64,000 nt of DNA from Bin87 sp965203855 (lineage in GTDB: Bacteria > Chloroflexota > Dehalococcoidia > Lucifugimonadales > UBA3495): contig CBDBDN010000007.1 in NCBI GenBank assembly GCA_965203855.1, positions 1 to 64,000 of the forward strand, given 5' to 3'. The position numbers and the translations under genes were made by a program. Position 1 is the stretch's first letter. Each line of letters opens with the position of its first letter. Below are positions 15,549 to 23,457 of the stretch, one piece after another. The notes beneath the pieces are model-generated. The model was given only the letters and a program-made list of their open reading frames with translations. It ran no database searches and had not been told where the DNA came from.

Positions 15549-15550
15549 CT
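15529..15550. promoter_or_regulatory. Candidate HspR operator (HAIR-like inverted repeat)
   Basis: acttga - 10 bases - tcaact, an inverted repeat with one mismatch. It resembles the HAIR operator half-sites CTTGAGT/ACTCAAG but with weaker outer bases and a spacing one base shorter. It covers the -35 and most of the spacer of the hsp20 promoter and lies 26 bp upstream of the dnaJ -35. An hspR gene is encoded in the adjacent operon, which supports the assignment (inference). No CIRCE element is visible. Confidence 0.45.
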
Positions 15551-15575
15551 ATATGATTTTATAAGACGCAATTTA

Positions 15576-15604
15576 TTGACAGCGCAGCGATGCCGTAATA
15601 AGAT
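15576..15604 (+). promoter_or_regulatory. Sigma-70-type promoter of dnaJ-hspR-clpC
   Basis: ttgaca at 15576-15581, 17-bp spacer, taagat at 15599-15604 (-35 perfect, -10 four of six). Predicted start near 15611, about 30 bases upstream of the dnaJ ATG. Confidence 0.7.
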
Positions 15605-15640
15605 AGAGCTGTCATCAATTCTATGCTATGGGGCATCGCC

Positions 15641-16555
15641 ATGGCCAACTACTACGAAACGCTGGGCGTTGACCGCAGCGCCGACGCCAAAGAAATCCGG
15701 CAGGCTTACCGCCGGCTCGCCCGCCAGCATCATCCCGACGTCAATTCGGGCGACCCGGAATCCGCCGAGCGGTTCAAGGCCGTCAACGCCGCCTACGAAG
15801 TCCTGTCGGACGCCGACAAGCGCGCCAAGTATGACCGCTACGGCGACCAGTGGGAACGCGCCGACCAGTTTGAGCCGGCCGGCGGCGGCTACTCCGGGTT
15901 CGGAACATTTTTCCACGGCGGCGATTTCGGCAGCCGGCGCGGCGGCGGCTTCACCTTTACCACCGGCGGCGGCGAATCCCTGTCCGACCTGCTGGGCGGT
16001 ATGGCCGGCGGTTTCGGCGGCGGCATCGGAGAACGATTCCGCACCCGGCCCGCCGATATTCCCGTTGAAATCACCCTGGAGGAAGCCGACCGGGGCGCTG
16101 CCCGCCAGGTGAACCTGCCCGACGGCCGCCGTCTGGAAGTGTCCATCCCGGCCGGCATCGCCGACGGCGGGCGCGTGCATATCGCTGCCGGCCGCGCCGC
16201 CGGCAGCGACTTCAACCTGGCGGTATCGGTACTCCCCCACGCCCGGTTTGAACGGCAGGGCGCCGACCTGTACGCCACCGTTGAAACGCCATTGTTGGAC
16301 GCCGTTCTGGGCGGAGCGGTCAATGTCAAAACGCTGCGCGGCCAGGTAGAACTGACGCTGCCGCCGGAAACCCAGAACGGCCGCCGCTTCCGGCTCGCCG
16401 GGCAGGGTATGTCGCAGCTGCGCGAACCGGAACGGCGGGGCGACCTGTTTGCTGCCGTCAGCGTAGTTCTGCCCCGCAATCTGACCCCGGAGCAGCGCAG
16501 CCTCTTTGAACAGCTGCGGGACGCCGGACTGCAAACCGGCGGCAAGGAGCAGTAA
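15641..16555 (+). CDS. DnaJ-class co-chaperone (CbpA type, no zinc finger)
   Basis: Stimulates DnaK ATPase and delivers substrates. 304 residues from ATG 15641 (MANYYETLGVDRSADAKEIR). J-domain residues 1-70 with the essential HPD at 31-33. A Gly/Phe-rich linker follows (about 80-130, GGGYSGFGTFFHGGDFGSRR), then the two C-terminal substrate-binding beta domains (about 140-295; GAVNVKTLRGQVELTLPPET, then GRRFRLAGQGM). The four CxxCxGxG repeats of true DnaJ are absent, so this is the CbpA/type II architecture. It is the first gene of a three-gene heat-shock operon; no dnaK or grpE is in the window. Confidence 0.94.
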   Translation: MANYYETLGVDRSADAKEIRQAYRRLARQHHPDVNSGDPESAERFKAVNAAYEVLSDADKRAKYDRYGDQWERADQFEPAGGGYSGFGTFFHGGDFGSRRGGGFTFTTGGGESLSDLLGGMAGGFGGGIGERFRTRPADIPVEITLEEADRGAARQVNLPDGRRLEVSIPAGIADGGRVHIAAGRAAGSDFNLAVSVLPHARFERQGADLYATVETPLLDAVLGGAVNVKTLRGQVELTLPPETQNGRRFRLAGQGMSQLREPERRGDLFAAVSVVLPRNLTPEQRSLFEQLRDAGLQTGGKEQ

Positions 16556-16557
16556 CC

Positions 16558-16929
16558 ATGATTCCCGAAAACCCTTTCAGCAACGAACCATGTTTCGTCA
16601 TCAGCGTGGCCGCCCGAATGGTAGGGCTGCACGCCCAAACCCTGCGCTACTACGAGCGCGCCGGACTGGTTATGCCCTCCCGTTCCGGCGGACGGCAGCG
16701 CCTCTACTCAATGGCCGATGTAGAACGACTGCGCCGCATCAAGACTTTTACCGACGAAATGGGCGTCAACCTGGCCGGCGCCGAAGTAGCCCTGAAACTG
16801 ATTGACCGCATACGGGAACTGGAAACCGAAGTAGCAATGCTGACCGCCGAACTGGAACGCGTCAAACGCGCCGGCGGCCGTTCCTCCAATCCCGTCCGTA
16901 ATCCCGCCCGCAACCCTGTCCGGAGGTAA
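16558..16929 (+). CDS. hspR: HspR, MerR-family heat-shock repressor
   Basis: 123 residues, 2 bp after dnaJ. Winged-helix MerR DNA-binding domain at about residues 14-80: ISVAARMVGLHAQTLRYYER, then SGGRQRLYSMADVERLRRIK. A predicted coiled coil follows (LIDRIRELETEVAMLTAELE). In actinobacteria HspR represses dnaK, clpB and its own operon together with DnaK through HAIR sites (known). Here it probably autoregulates this operon and hsp20 through the inverted repeat at 15529-15550 (inference). The C-terminal tail NPVRNPARNPVRR is an oddly repetitive basic sequence. Confidence 0.92.
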   Translation: MIPENPFSNEPCFVISVAARMVGLHAQTLRYYERAGLVMPSRSGGRQRLYSMADVERLRRIKTFTDEMGVNLAGAEVALKLIDRIRELETEVAMLTAELERVKRAGGRSSNPVRNPARNPVRR

Positions 16930-16934
16930 CTATT

Positions 16935-19412
16935 ATGGTAATGAGCGCGGAACAATTTACCCGCCAGGCCCAGGAAGCCATCCAAAGCTCCCAGGAACTG
17001 GTGCGCCGCTACCAGCACAGCCAGTGGGATGTGGAACACGTGCTGCTGGCGCTGGTAGCCCTGGACGACGGGCTGCCCAGCCGCATCCTGCAAGAACTCG
17101 GCGTCAATGCCGAAGCCGTCAAATCCCGGTTGCACCAGACGCTGGAGGCGGCGCCCAAGCTGGTCTCCGGCCCGCAGCAGATTTTCATTACCCCCCGCCT
17201 GCAACGGATGCTGCAAACCGCACAAGAGGAATCCGCCCGCCTGAAAGACCAGTTCATCAGCGTGGAGCATCTGCTGCTGGCCGCCGCGCGGGAAAACGCC
17301 GGCGACTCGGCCCGCCTGTTCCAGGAACTGGGCATCAATCAGGAAATGGTCTATCAGGCGATGCAAAAGCTGCGCGGCTCCCACCGCGTGGACGACCAGG
17401 ACGCCGAGCAGCGCTACCGCTCCCTGGAAAAATACAGCGTTGACCTCACGGAACTGGCCCGCATCGGCAAGCTGGATCCGGTAGTCGGTCGCGACGCCGA
17501 AATCCGCCAGGCCATGCAAACGCTGACCCGCCGCACCAAAAACAATCCGGTGCTGATTGGCGACGCCGGCGTCGGCAAGACCGCCATCGCCGAGGGCCTG
17601 GCCATCAAAATCGTGGACGACGACGTCCCGGACTCGCTGAGCAATCGCCGGGTAATGGCCCTGGATATGGGCCGGCTGGTAGCCGGCGCCAAGTTCCGCG
17701 GCGAATTCGAGGAACGCCTCAAGTCCGTCATCGACGAAGTTACTTCGGCGCAGGGCGAAGTCATCCTGTTCCTGGACGAAATGCACACGCTGGTAGGCGC
17801 CGGCGCCGGCGAAGGCGGCCTGGACGCCAGCAATATGCTCAAGCCGGCCCTCGCCCGCGGCGAGTTGCAAGCCATCGGCGCTACTACCCTGGACGAATTC
17901 CGCAAGCACATTGAGCGCGACCCCGCCCTGGCCCGCCGGTTCCATCCCGTCTATGTGGACGAACCCGACGGCGATGCGGCCATCGCCATCCTGCACGCGT
18001 TGAAGCCCCGCTACGAAGCGCACCACAAGGTCAGCATCACCGACGCCGCCCTGGACGCCGCCGTCCGCTTGAGCAGCCGCTATGTTACCGACCGCTTTCT
18101 GCCGGACAAGGCCATTGACTTCATCGACGAAGCCGCCAGCAAAGTGCGAATTGACGCCGGCACGCTGCCGCCGCAAGTTCAGAAAATGGAGAACCGCCGC
18201 CGGGAACTGGCCGACCTGGAGGAACGCGCCAACCAGCTGGGCGACTATCAGCGCGCCGCGGAACACCGCACCGAACGGCTACGCATCGAGGAAAGCCTGG
18301 ACGCTGAGCGCGCCGCCATTGAACACACCACCGGCCCCGACCTCGTGGTCAACGAAAAGGACATCGCCGAACTGGTAGCCCGCTGGACAGGCATTCCGGT
18401 AGGCCAGCTGCTGGCCGGCGAAGCGGAACGCCTGTTGCAGATGGAGGAACATCTGCATCGCCGCGTCATCGGCCAGGATGAAGCCGTAAAAGCGGTGGCC
18501 GATACCGTCCGCCGCGCCCGCTCCGGCCTCAGCGACCCCCGGCGTCCCTTTGGCAGCTTTATCTTTCTGGGGCCGACCGGCGTCGGCAAGACCGAACTGG
18601 CCAAGGCCGTGGCCGAGTTTCTGTTCAATGACGCCGACAGCATGGTGCGGCTGGATATGTCCGAATACGGAGAGCGGCATACCGTGTCCCGGCTCATCGG
18701 CGCGCCGCCGGGCTATGTCGGCTACGACGACGCCGGACAGCTCACCGAAGCGGTGCGCCGCCGCCCCCACCGCGTCATCCTGCTGGACGAAATCGAAAAG
18801 GCGCACCCGGATGTGTTCAATCTGCTGCTGCAAATCCTGGAGGACGGACGCCTCACCGACGGGCAGGGGCGCACGGTGGATTTCCGCAACTGCATCATCG
18901 TAATGACCAGCAACCTCGGCACCGGCCACCTGTCGCAGCGGCCTTTCGGGTTCAACCCGGCGGCGGATGACGCCGGCGCCAGCGGCAAGGTTACCGCAGA
19001 GCTGGAACGGTCAGTGCGCGACGCCCTGAAGCGCGCTTTCCGCCCCGAACTGCTGAACCGGATTGACGAAACCATCGTTTTCCACCCGCTGAGCCGCGGC
19101 CAGATCAGCTGCATCGTCGGCCTGATGGTGGACGAAGTGCGGCAGCGTCTGGCGGAACGCAGCATCGGCTGCACACTAACCGCCGCCGCCGCCGACTGGC
19201 TGGCCCGGGAAGGATTCGACGCATCCTACGGCGCGCGCCCCCTGCGCCGCGCCATTCAGCGCCATGTGGAGACCCCCCTCTCCCAAGGCGTCCTAGCCGG
19301 CCAATTCAACGACGGCGACCACATCACGATTGATGTGAACGCCGCCAAGAACGGCTTGGAGCTGCGGGCAGAGGCGGACGCTGCGGATGCCGTGCTGGAA
19401 CAGGCGGCGTAG
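16935..19412 (+). CDS. clpC: Clp ATPase, ClpC-like (short middle domain, FGF loop)
   Basis: 825-residue double AAA+ unfoldase. N-terminal Clp repeats (about 1-150; VEHVLLALVALDDGLPSRIL and ISVEHLLLAAARE). Walker A1 GDAGVGKTA at 209, Walker B1 ILFLDEMHTLVGAG, Walker A2 GPTGVGKTE at 546, Walker B2 VILLDEIEKAHPDV. The middle domain (about 410-470) is only some 50-60 residues, as in ClpC, not the 120-residue ClpB propeller. A FGF tripeptide at 671-673 occupies the place of the ClpP-docking LGF/IGF loop. Automatic annotation may say ClpB; the short middle domain and the docking loop favour a ClpP-linked protease role. Last gene of the operon, 5 bp after hspR. Confidence 0.92.
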   Translation: MVMSAEQFTRQAQEAIQSSQELVRRYQHSQWDVEHVLLALVALDDGLPSRILQELGVNAEAVKSRLHQTLEAAPKLVSGPQQIFITPRLQRMLQTAQEESARLKDQFISVEHLLLAAARENAGDSARLFQELGINQEMVYQAMQKLRGSHRVDDQDAEQRYRSLEKYSVDLTELARIGKLDPVVGRDAEIRQAMQTLTRRTKNNPVLIGDAGVGKTAIAEGLAIKIVDDDVPDSLSNRRVMALDMGRLVAGAKFRGEFEERLKSVIDEVTSAQGEVILFLDEMHTLVGAGAGEGGLDASNMLKPALARGELQAIGATTLDEFRKHIERDPALARRFHPVYVDEPDGDAAIAILHALKPRYEAHHKVSITDAALDAAVRLSSRYVTDRFLPDKAIDFIDEAASKVRIDAGTLPPQVQKMENRRRELADLEERANQLGDYQRAAEHRTERLRIEESLDAERAAIEHTTGPDLVVNEKDIAELVARWTGIPVGQLLAGEAERLLQMEEHLHRRVIGQDEAVKAVADTVRRARSGLSDPRRPFGSFIFLGPTGVGKTELAKAVAEFLFNDADSMVRLDMSEYGERHTVSRLIGAPPGYVGYDDAGQLTEAVRRRPHRVILLDEIEKAHPDVFNLLLQILEDGRLTDGQGRTVDFRNCIIVMTSNLGTGHLSQRPFGFNPAADDAGASGKVTAELERSVRDALKRAFRPELLNRIDETIVFHPLSRGQISCIVGLMVDEVRQRLAERSIGCTLTAAAADWLAREGFDASYGARPLRRAIQRHVETPLSQGVLAGQFNDGDHITIDVNAAKNGLELRAEADAADAVLEQAA

Positions 19413-19422
19413 CGACACACGC

Positions 19423-19453
19423 AAGGGGGCATACCTAACTGGTATGCCCCCTT
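19423..19453 (+). terminator. Hairpin terminator after clpC
   Basis: aagggggcatacc-taact-ggtatgccccctt: a perfect 13-bp stem with a 5-base loop, 10 bp past the clpC stop. No strong T tract follows. It also lies between clpC and the converging minus-strand DUF5615 gene, so it can act in both directions. Confidence 0.8.
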
Positions 19454-19478
19454 GGCGCCAACTCTTTCGTAGTTGCGG

Positions 19479-19838
19479 TTAATCGGAAAAGGGTCTGCGC
19501 CTGATATTCCTCTCCCCAATTACCCAGAAAAACCCTGTCCAGTCTGCCCTTTCCAGTATGGAATTCGCCATATAGTAGGGTTGATCCTCTGGTGGTATCC
19601 CTGGAATGCGAAATAGGATCAACCCTGGCGGTGGGGTCACACCCTGCGATAGGATTAACTGCCCGAAATCGCCCTTGTCATAGGTTATCAGGATTCGGGA
19701 ATCTGCTACCGCTTGCCGCAAGACTTCGTAATCTGAACTACCTGGAGCCGTTTCCTGCACGGAAATCACATCATACCCAGCGTCTCTGAGTAATCTAATC
19801 GCGGCTGGCGTCACATTTTCATCTGCTGTGAATTTCAT
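19479..19838 (-). CDS. DUF5615 PIN-like protein, putative toxin of a DUF433 pair
   Basis: 119 residues. MKFTADENVTPAAIRLLRDA opens the DUF5615/Mut7-C-like PIN fold: the acidic DEN near the N-terminus, SRILITYDKGDFGQLIL in the middle (conserved D of 'TxDKDFG'), and a C-terminal FFWVIGERNIRRRPF. The family is paired with DUF433 proteins and is regarded as a type II toxin-like ribonuclease by fold; activity is not proven here. Its ATG overlaps the DUF433 stop by 4 bp (ATGA), giving co-translation. Confidence 0.85.
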   Translation of the reverse strand: MKFTADENVTPAAIRLLRDAGYDVISVQETAPGSSDYEVLRQAVADSRILITYDKGDFGQLILSQGVTPPPGLILFRIPGIPPEDQPYYMANSILERADWTGFFWVIGERNIRRRPFSD

Positions 19839-20086
19839 AAATCAACTCCTCTGATCCATTCGTCGATCGGCGTGGTTTTTGTCGGTTCCAGGCTATCGCT
19901 GGCGTAGCGCAGGCAAGCCCGTATATCGTCTTGCGACAGCTGGGGGTAGTTGGCCAAAATCGCCCGTTCAGCCGAACCGGCTGCCAGCAGTTCCAAAATG
20001 AACGACACGGACAGACGAGTTCCTTTCACCGCCGGACGACCGCCCAACACTTTGGGATTGACCGTAATTCTTTCATTCCATTCCAT
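19835..20086 (-). CDS. DUF433 protein, putative antitoxin
   Basis: 83 residues. Typical DUF433: MEWNERITVNPKVLGGRPAV, KGTRLSVSFILELLAAG, then NYPQLSQDDIRACLRYASD, a helix-turn-helix-like domain. It is translated just before the DUF5615 gene with a 4-bp overlap. There is no obvious ribosome-binding site. A near-copy of this gene and its upstream 20 bp is found at 20630-20840, fused to another domain. Confidence 0.87.
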   Translation of the reverse strand: MEWNERITVNPKVLGGRPAVKGTRLSVSFILELLAAGSAERAILANYPQLSQDDIRACLRYASDSLEPTKTTPIDEWIRGVDL

Positions 20087-20208
20087 AGCGAATACACCGA
20101 AATTAACTTTTCTTTCACGACAAACCTAGCATTAATGCGGCCTGTTGTCAAATCTATGCCGTTGGTTAATCTCCAACGCTACCACCAAATCGCGATGCGC
20201 TTCCGGCG

Positions 20209-20823
20209 TCATACGGTTCCGGCCGGCTGCTCTGCGGCGGCAAAAATGCTTTCAATGAACGGGGGCATCAACCTGGCAAAGAAATCTATATCTGACTCGC
20301 ATAGCCATTCGCCGTTAGCGTTATCCCGAACCGCGAGAGCGTTGCCGAACCCTCCAATCAGATTAAGCCCGCCATTTTCGTCATCGGTTTCATTCCCCAG
20401 TCGTTCTATGACCTGCTCTAATTCGCCGTCGTTTTCGGCCGGCCAGCCGCGTTTGACGGCAATATGCTGTATTGACCGTTTCACCGCTTGCCACAACAGC
20501 CGGGAACCGCCGCACGCATCATGACGCCGAAACTCCGCATCGGCTTGCGACAGGATTGCCAGAACATCGCACGGGATCGCTTTGTCGTCCAGCAGATTGC
20601 GAATCTGAGGGACTTGCCGCGGTTCCAAGCTCTCGCTGGCGTAGCGCAGGCAAGCCCGTATATCGTCCTGCGACAGCTGGGGGTAGTTGTCCAAAATCGC
20701 CCGCTCGGACGAACCGGCTGCCAGCAGCTCCAAGATGAACGATACGGACAAACGAGTTCCTTTCACCGCCGGCCGGCCGCCCAACACTTCGGGGTTGACC
20801 GTAATTCTTTCGTTCCATTCCAT
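20209..20823 (-). CDS. DUF433 domain fused to a PaREP1/HEPN-like domain
   Basis: 204 residues. Residues 1-68 are nearly identical to the neighbouring DUF433 protein (MEWNERITVNPEVLGGRPAV and onward). After SLEP the sequence changes to VPQIRNLLDDKAIPCDVLAI, then SRLLWQAVKRSIQHIAVKRG and LNLIGGFGNALAVRDNANGE, an all-helical pattern like PaREP1-superfamily/HEPN-related proteins and like the separate gene at 22955-23407. I infer a duplication of the antitoxin gene followed by fusion at its 3' end to a resident PaREP1-like gene. Function unknown; the fusion could link DNA binding to a HEPN-like effector. The assignment of the C-terminal domain is tentative. Confidence 0.65.
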   Translation of the reverse strand: MEWNERITVNPEVLGGRPAVKGTRLSVSFILELLAAGSSERAILDNYPQLSQDDIRACLRYASESLEPRQVPQIRNLLDDKAIPCDVLAILSQADAEFRRHDACGGSRLLWQAVKRSIQHIAVKRGWPAENDGELEQVIERLGNETDDENGGLNLIGGFGNALAVRDNANGEWLCESDIDFFARLMPPFIESIFAAAEQPAGTV

Positions 20824-20887
20824 AGCGAATGCACCGATAAGCCCTTGCAGAGTGCCATCATATCATAATCATTCCTCTGCGCCGCCG

Positions 20888-21790
20888 TCAGTTAAGCACC
20901 AGCACCGCCCCGGTTACCGCCAGCCAGGCCACTATGGACAGCAGCAGCGGAATGTCCCGCGTTACCAGCAGCTCCGGCGATTCGGCGTCCCGGCTGTAAT
21001 GCAGCAGGTACAGGTAGCGGAACAGGCCGAACAGCGCCGGCGGCACCGTCAGCAGCATCGTGTCGTTGGCCGGCAGGTTGTCCGCTTCCACAGTGTACAG
21101 CGTATAGCTGACCAGGGCGATGGTGGCCGAGAGCGTGAGCAGTTGCCCGCCCAGGGGCGCGCCGTAACGCTGCCGGATTGCTTCCCGTTCCGGCGTGCCG
21201 TCCGGCGCCAGCCGATACTCGGCGTAACGCCGGCCCATCACCAGAAACAATGCGCCGGCGGCGGTAACGGCATACAGCCATGGCGACGGCGCCACGCCGA
21301 CGGTTATTGCGCCGGCAACCGTCCGCAGCACATATCCGCTGGCCACCAGCAGCACATCAACCGGCGGCAGCTGTTTGAGGCCGAATGAATAGCCCAGGTT
21401 CAGCGCCAGATAGATTGCGCCAATCAGCGCCAGCTGCCAGCCCAGCCAGTAGAATCCGGCCAGCCCCGCCGCCGCCAGCAGCAGCGCCGCGCCCGCCGCA
21501 ACCCCGACTCCAACATCGCCGGACGCTATGGGACGCCGGCTTTTGACGGGATGCCGGCGGTCCGACTCCCGGTCGGCCAAGTCGTTGACCAGATAGACGG
21601 CGGCCGCGGCGGCGCAAAAGGCGAGGCACAACAGGCCCGCCCGCGCCAGATTCGGCCACAACGCCGCCGGATTGTCGGGCGACCAGGCCAGATCGACGGC
21701 GAACAGCAGCGGCAGAAATACCAGCAGGTTTTTCACCCACTGCCGGGGACGCAATGCTTTGAGCAGTCCAAATGCCGCCGTCATCATCAT
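20888..21790 (-). CDS. UbiA-family prenyltransferase (decaprenyl-phosphate phosphoribosyltransferase-like)
   Basis: About 300 residues, seven to nine membrane helices. LLKALRPRQWVKNLLVFLPL at the N-terminus and the Mg-pyrophosphate motif NDLADRESDRRHPVK are characteristic of the DPPR-synthase branch of UbiA, which transfers ribose-5-phosphate to polyprenyl phosphate. A second acidic loop is MGRRYAEYRL. Three consecutive ATG codons (21790, 21787, 21784) overlap the upstream stop codon; a GGAG precedes them. Its coupling to a flippase-like protein suggests work on a lipid-linked sugar (inference). Confidence 0.85.
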   Translation of the reverse strand: MMMTAAFGLLKALRPRQWVKNLLVFLPLLFAVDLAWSPDNPAALWPNLARAGLLCLAFCAAAAAVYLVNDLADRESDRRHPVKSRRPIASGDVGVGVAAGAALLLAAAGLAGFYWLGWQLALIGAIYLALNLGYSFGLKQLPPVDVLLVASGYVLRTVAGAITVGVAPSPWLYAVTAAGALFLVMGRRYAEYRLAPDGTPEREAIRQRYGAPLGGQLLTLSATIALVSYTLYTVEADNLPANDTMLLTVPPALFGLFRYLYLLHYSRDAESPELLVTRDIPLLLSIVAWLAVTGAVLVLN

Positions 21791-22749
21791 TCTCCGGCTC
21801 CGTAAGCCGCTGCCGGGGCGTCGGCATCCGTATCGGAGTTCGGGCGCATACGGATCAGCCACAGCCAGGCCAGCAGGCCGATCAGCACCGCCAGCCAGAG
21901 CGTCGCCAGGCGGGTTAGCAGCGTAGCGACTACAGCGGCAGTTGTTGCTATGCCGGCCTGCGCCAGCAAGGCGACCATACTGCCCTCAAATCCGACCAGT
22001 CCGCCGGGCAGCGCAGTAGCCGCTCCCACCAGCGCCGCAATCGCCGAAATCGACAGCGCTAGCGTAGGGGATAGCGACTCGTTCAGTCCGATGACGATGA
22101 CCCACAAGGCGATGCCCTCAACGGCCCAGGCCAGCCCGCCCAGAATGACGGCGGCGGCGAGCATCCGGAGCGTCATCAAACGGCGCAGGCCGGAACTGGA
22201 CTGCGTCAAGGGTTCCCGCCAGCGGCGCAGCACGGGCAGCCGCAGCAGCGCCAGGCCGTAGCGGGACGCCGCCAACCCTCCGATAACGAATCCGGCAACG
22301 ACTACGCCGCTAATCAGCAAAATGACGACTGGCGGCAGCAACGCAATTCCGGCCAACGCCAACAGCGCCGCCGATATGGCGTCGGTGAGGCGTTCCATTA
22401 CTACCGCCGGGGCGGATTGGGCAACGGGAACGCCGGCCTTTCGGTTCAGCCACACGCTTTTGAGCAGCTCGCCCACTTTGCCCGGCGTGATGGACAGGGC
22501 CAGCCCGGCCAGAAAGACGGGCAAAGCTACCGAATGCGCGACGCGCAGCTCCAAAGCGCGCAGGTATAATATCCAGCGGACATAGCGGAGAGCGTAATTC
22601 AGCAGGGCGAGGCCGGCGGCAGCGGCGAACCAGCCCGGCGGGAACTGCGCCAGCAGCGTCCCGATTTGCCGGGCATCGCCGTAGGCCAGCAAGCCGGCGA
22701 ACACAACGACGACCAGCCCGCCCACCAACAGCCAGCGGCGCGCGGTCAT
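21787..22749 (-). CDS. Flippase-like / lysylphosphatidylglycerol synthase transmembrane (UPF0104) protein
   Basis: 320 residues from ATG 22749 (MTARRWLLVGGLVVVVFAGL) with GTGGAG upstream. Eight hydrophobic segments. Family signatures: LNYALRYVRWILYLRALEL, LAGLALSITPGKVGELLKSV, and ATALPGGLVGFEGSMVALLA (the PGGLG..E motif). These proteins form the membrane part of LPG synthases or act as putative lipid flippases. Translationally coupled to the UbiA-type gene, whose start overlaps this stop. The longer ORF from 22866 includes repeat DNA and is rejected. Confidence 0.85.
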   Translation of the reverse strand: MTARRWLLVGGLVVVVFAGLLAYGDARQIGTLLAQFPPGWFAAAAGLALLNYALRYVRWILYLRALELRVAHSVALPVFLAGLALSITPGKVGELLKSVWLNRKAGVPVAQSAPAVVMERLTDAISAALLALAGIALLPPVVILLISGVVVAGFVIGGLAASRYGLALLRLPVLRRWREPLTQSSSGLRRLMTLRMLAAAVILGGLAWAVEGIALWVIVIGLNESLSPTLALSISAIAALVGAATALPGGLVGFEGSMVALLAQAGIATTAAVVATLLTRLATLWLAVLIGLLAWLWLIRMRPNSDTDADAPAAAYGAGE

Positions 22750-22850
22750 ATCCGCTCCACAGAGCTTGCGTGTCGGGATTGGCGCAGCATATTCGACCGC
22801 ACAGCATAGCACAAAAGCCGCCGCCGCTGCCCGGTATGCGATTTGGTTTC

Positions 22851-22880
22851 CGTCATTCCGGCGCAAGCCGGAACCGGATA
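22851..22880 (+). repeat. Isolated palindromic repeat left arm
   Basis: cgtcattccggcgcaagccg followed by gaaccgg: a single copy of the dispersed element without a monomer array, in the spacer between two minus-strand genes. Confidence 0.75.
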
Positions 22881-22954
22881 CGCCGCCAATCCCCCCGTCC
22901 CTGTATCAAGTATGAATGAAAGGCAGCGGCGGCAGTTCGCGTCGGGTAGCAAGT

Positions 22955-23407
22955 TCAGCCCACGTCCGCCCATTCGGAAAACGCCGCGCCGTCCGTGTAT
23001 TCGTCGGGCAGCAGCCCCCACAGAATTTCCAGCAACGGCTGTACTTTGGCGAGCGACAGCGCGGCGCGGTTGGCAGTCATATAAACCTCGTAAAAATTGC
23101 CGTGCAACTGTTCGGCTGCGCCCAGCCCGTCATAGATGGCTGCCATCTGCTCCGGCATTTCCTCGGCCAGTGCGGTGATGGCCTCCTGTATGGCCACATG
23201 GTCATAATGTTCCCAGCTACGCAGCGTTGCCACGGCTTTGGTCAGCTGGGCCACCGTTCCCCACCCTTTTTCGCCGGCCTGGCATAAATCGCCTTGCTCA
23301 AGATGGGCCGGCCATTTTGACCAGTAATCGCGGGCCTGGGTTAGATGCTTGCGGATGCGGGCATCCCGGCGGGCGGGCGTTTCCGGGCGGCGAGTGCGCG
23401 GCGGCAT
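22955..23407 (-). CDS. PaREP1/HEPN-like all-helical protein
   Basis: 150 residues. Basic N-terminus (MPPRTRRPETPARRDARIRK) then helices: GDLCQAGEKGWGTVAQLTKA, VATLRSWEH, and GNFYEVYMTANRAALSLAKV. The pattern of a small-residue/Glu-Lys-Trp helix, a 'RxW' turn and a later NFYE helix matches PaREP1-superfamily proteins, related to HEPN nucleotide-binding/RNase folds. The canonical HEPN RxxxxH is not visible. AGGAG lies 11 bases before the ATG. It stands alone, without an evident partner nucleotidyltransferase. Confidence 0.6.
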   Translation of the reverse strand: MPPRTRRPETPARRDARIRKHLTQARDYWSKWPAHLEQGDLCQAGEKGWGTVAQLTKAVATLRSWEHYDHVAIQEAITALAEEMPEQMAAIYDGLGAAEQLHGNFYEVYMTANRAALSLAKVQPLLEILWGLLPDEYTDGAAFSEWADVG

Positions 23408-23457
23408 AGTGAACTGCTCTCCTGCTGATACGATTCGGCGCGGGCGATATTACAATG

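Noticed and set aside
15450..15640. CIRCE element for HrcA control
   Set aside because: No TTAGCACTC-N9-GAGTGCTAA pattern; the inverted repeat present is of a different type.
16704..18266. Long minus-strand open frame (520 codons) opposite clpC
   Set aside because: Shadow of the GC-rich clpC gene; the plus strand encodes a full Clp ATPase with all motifs.
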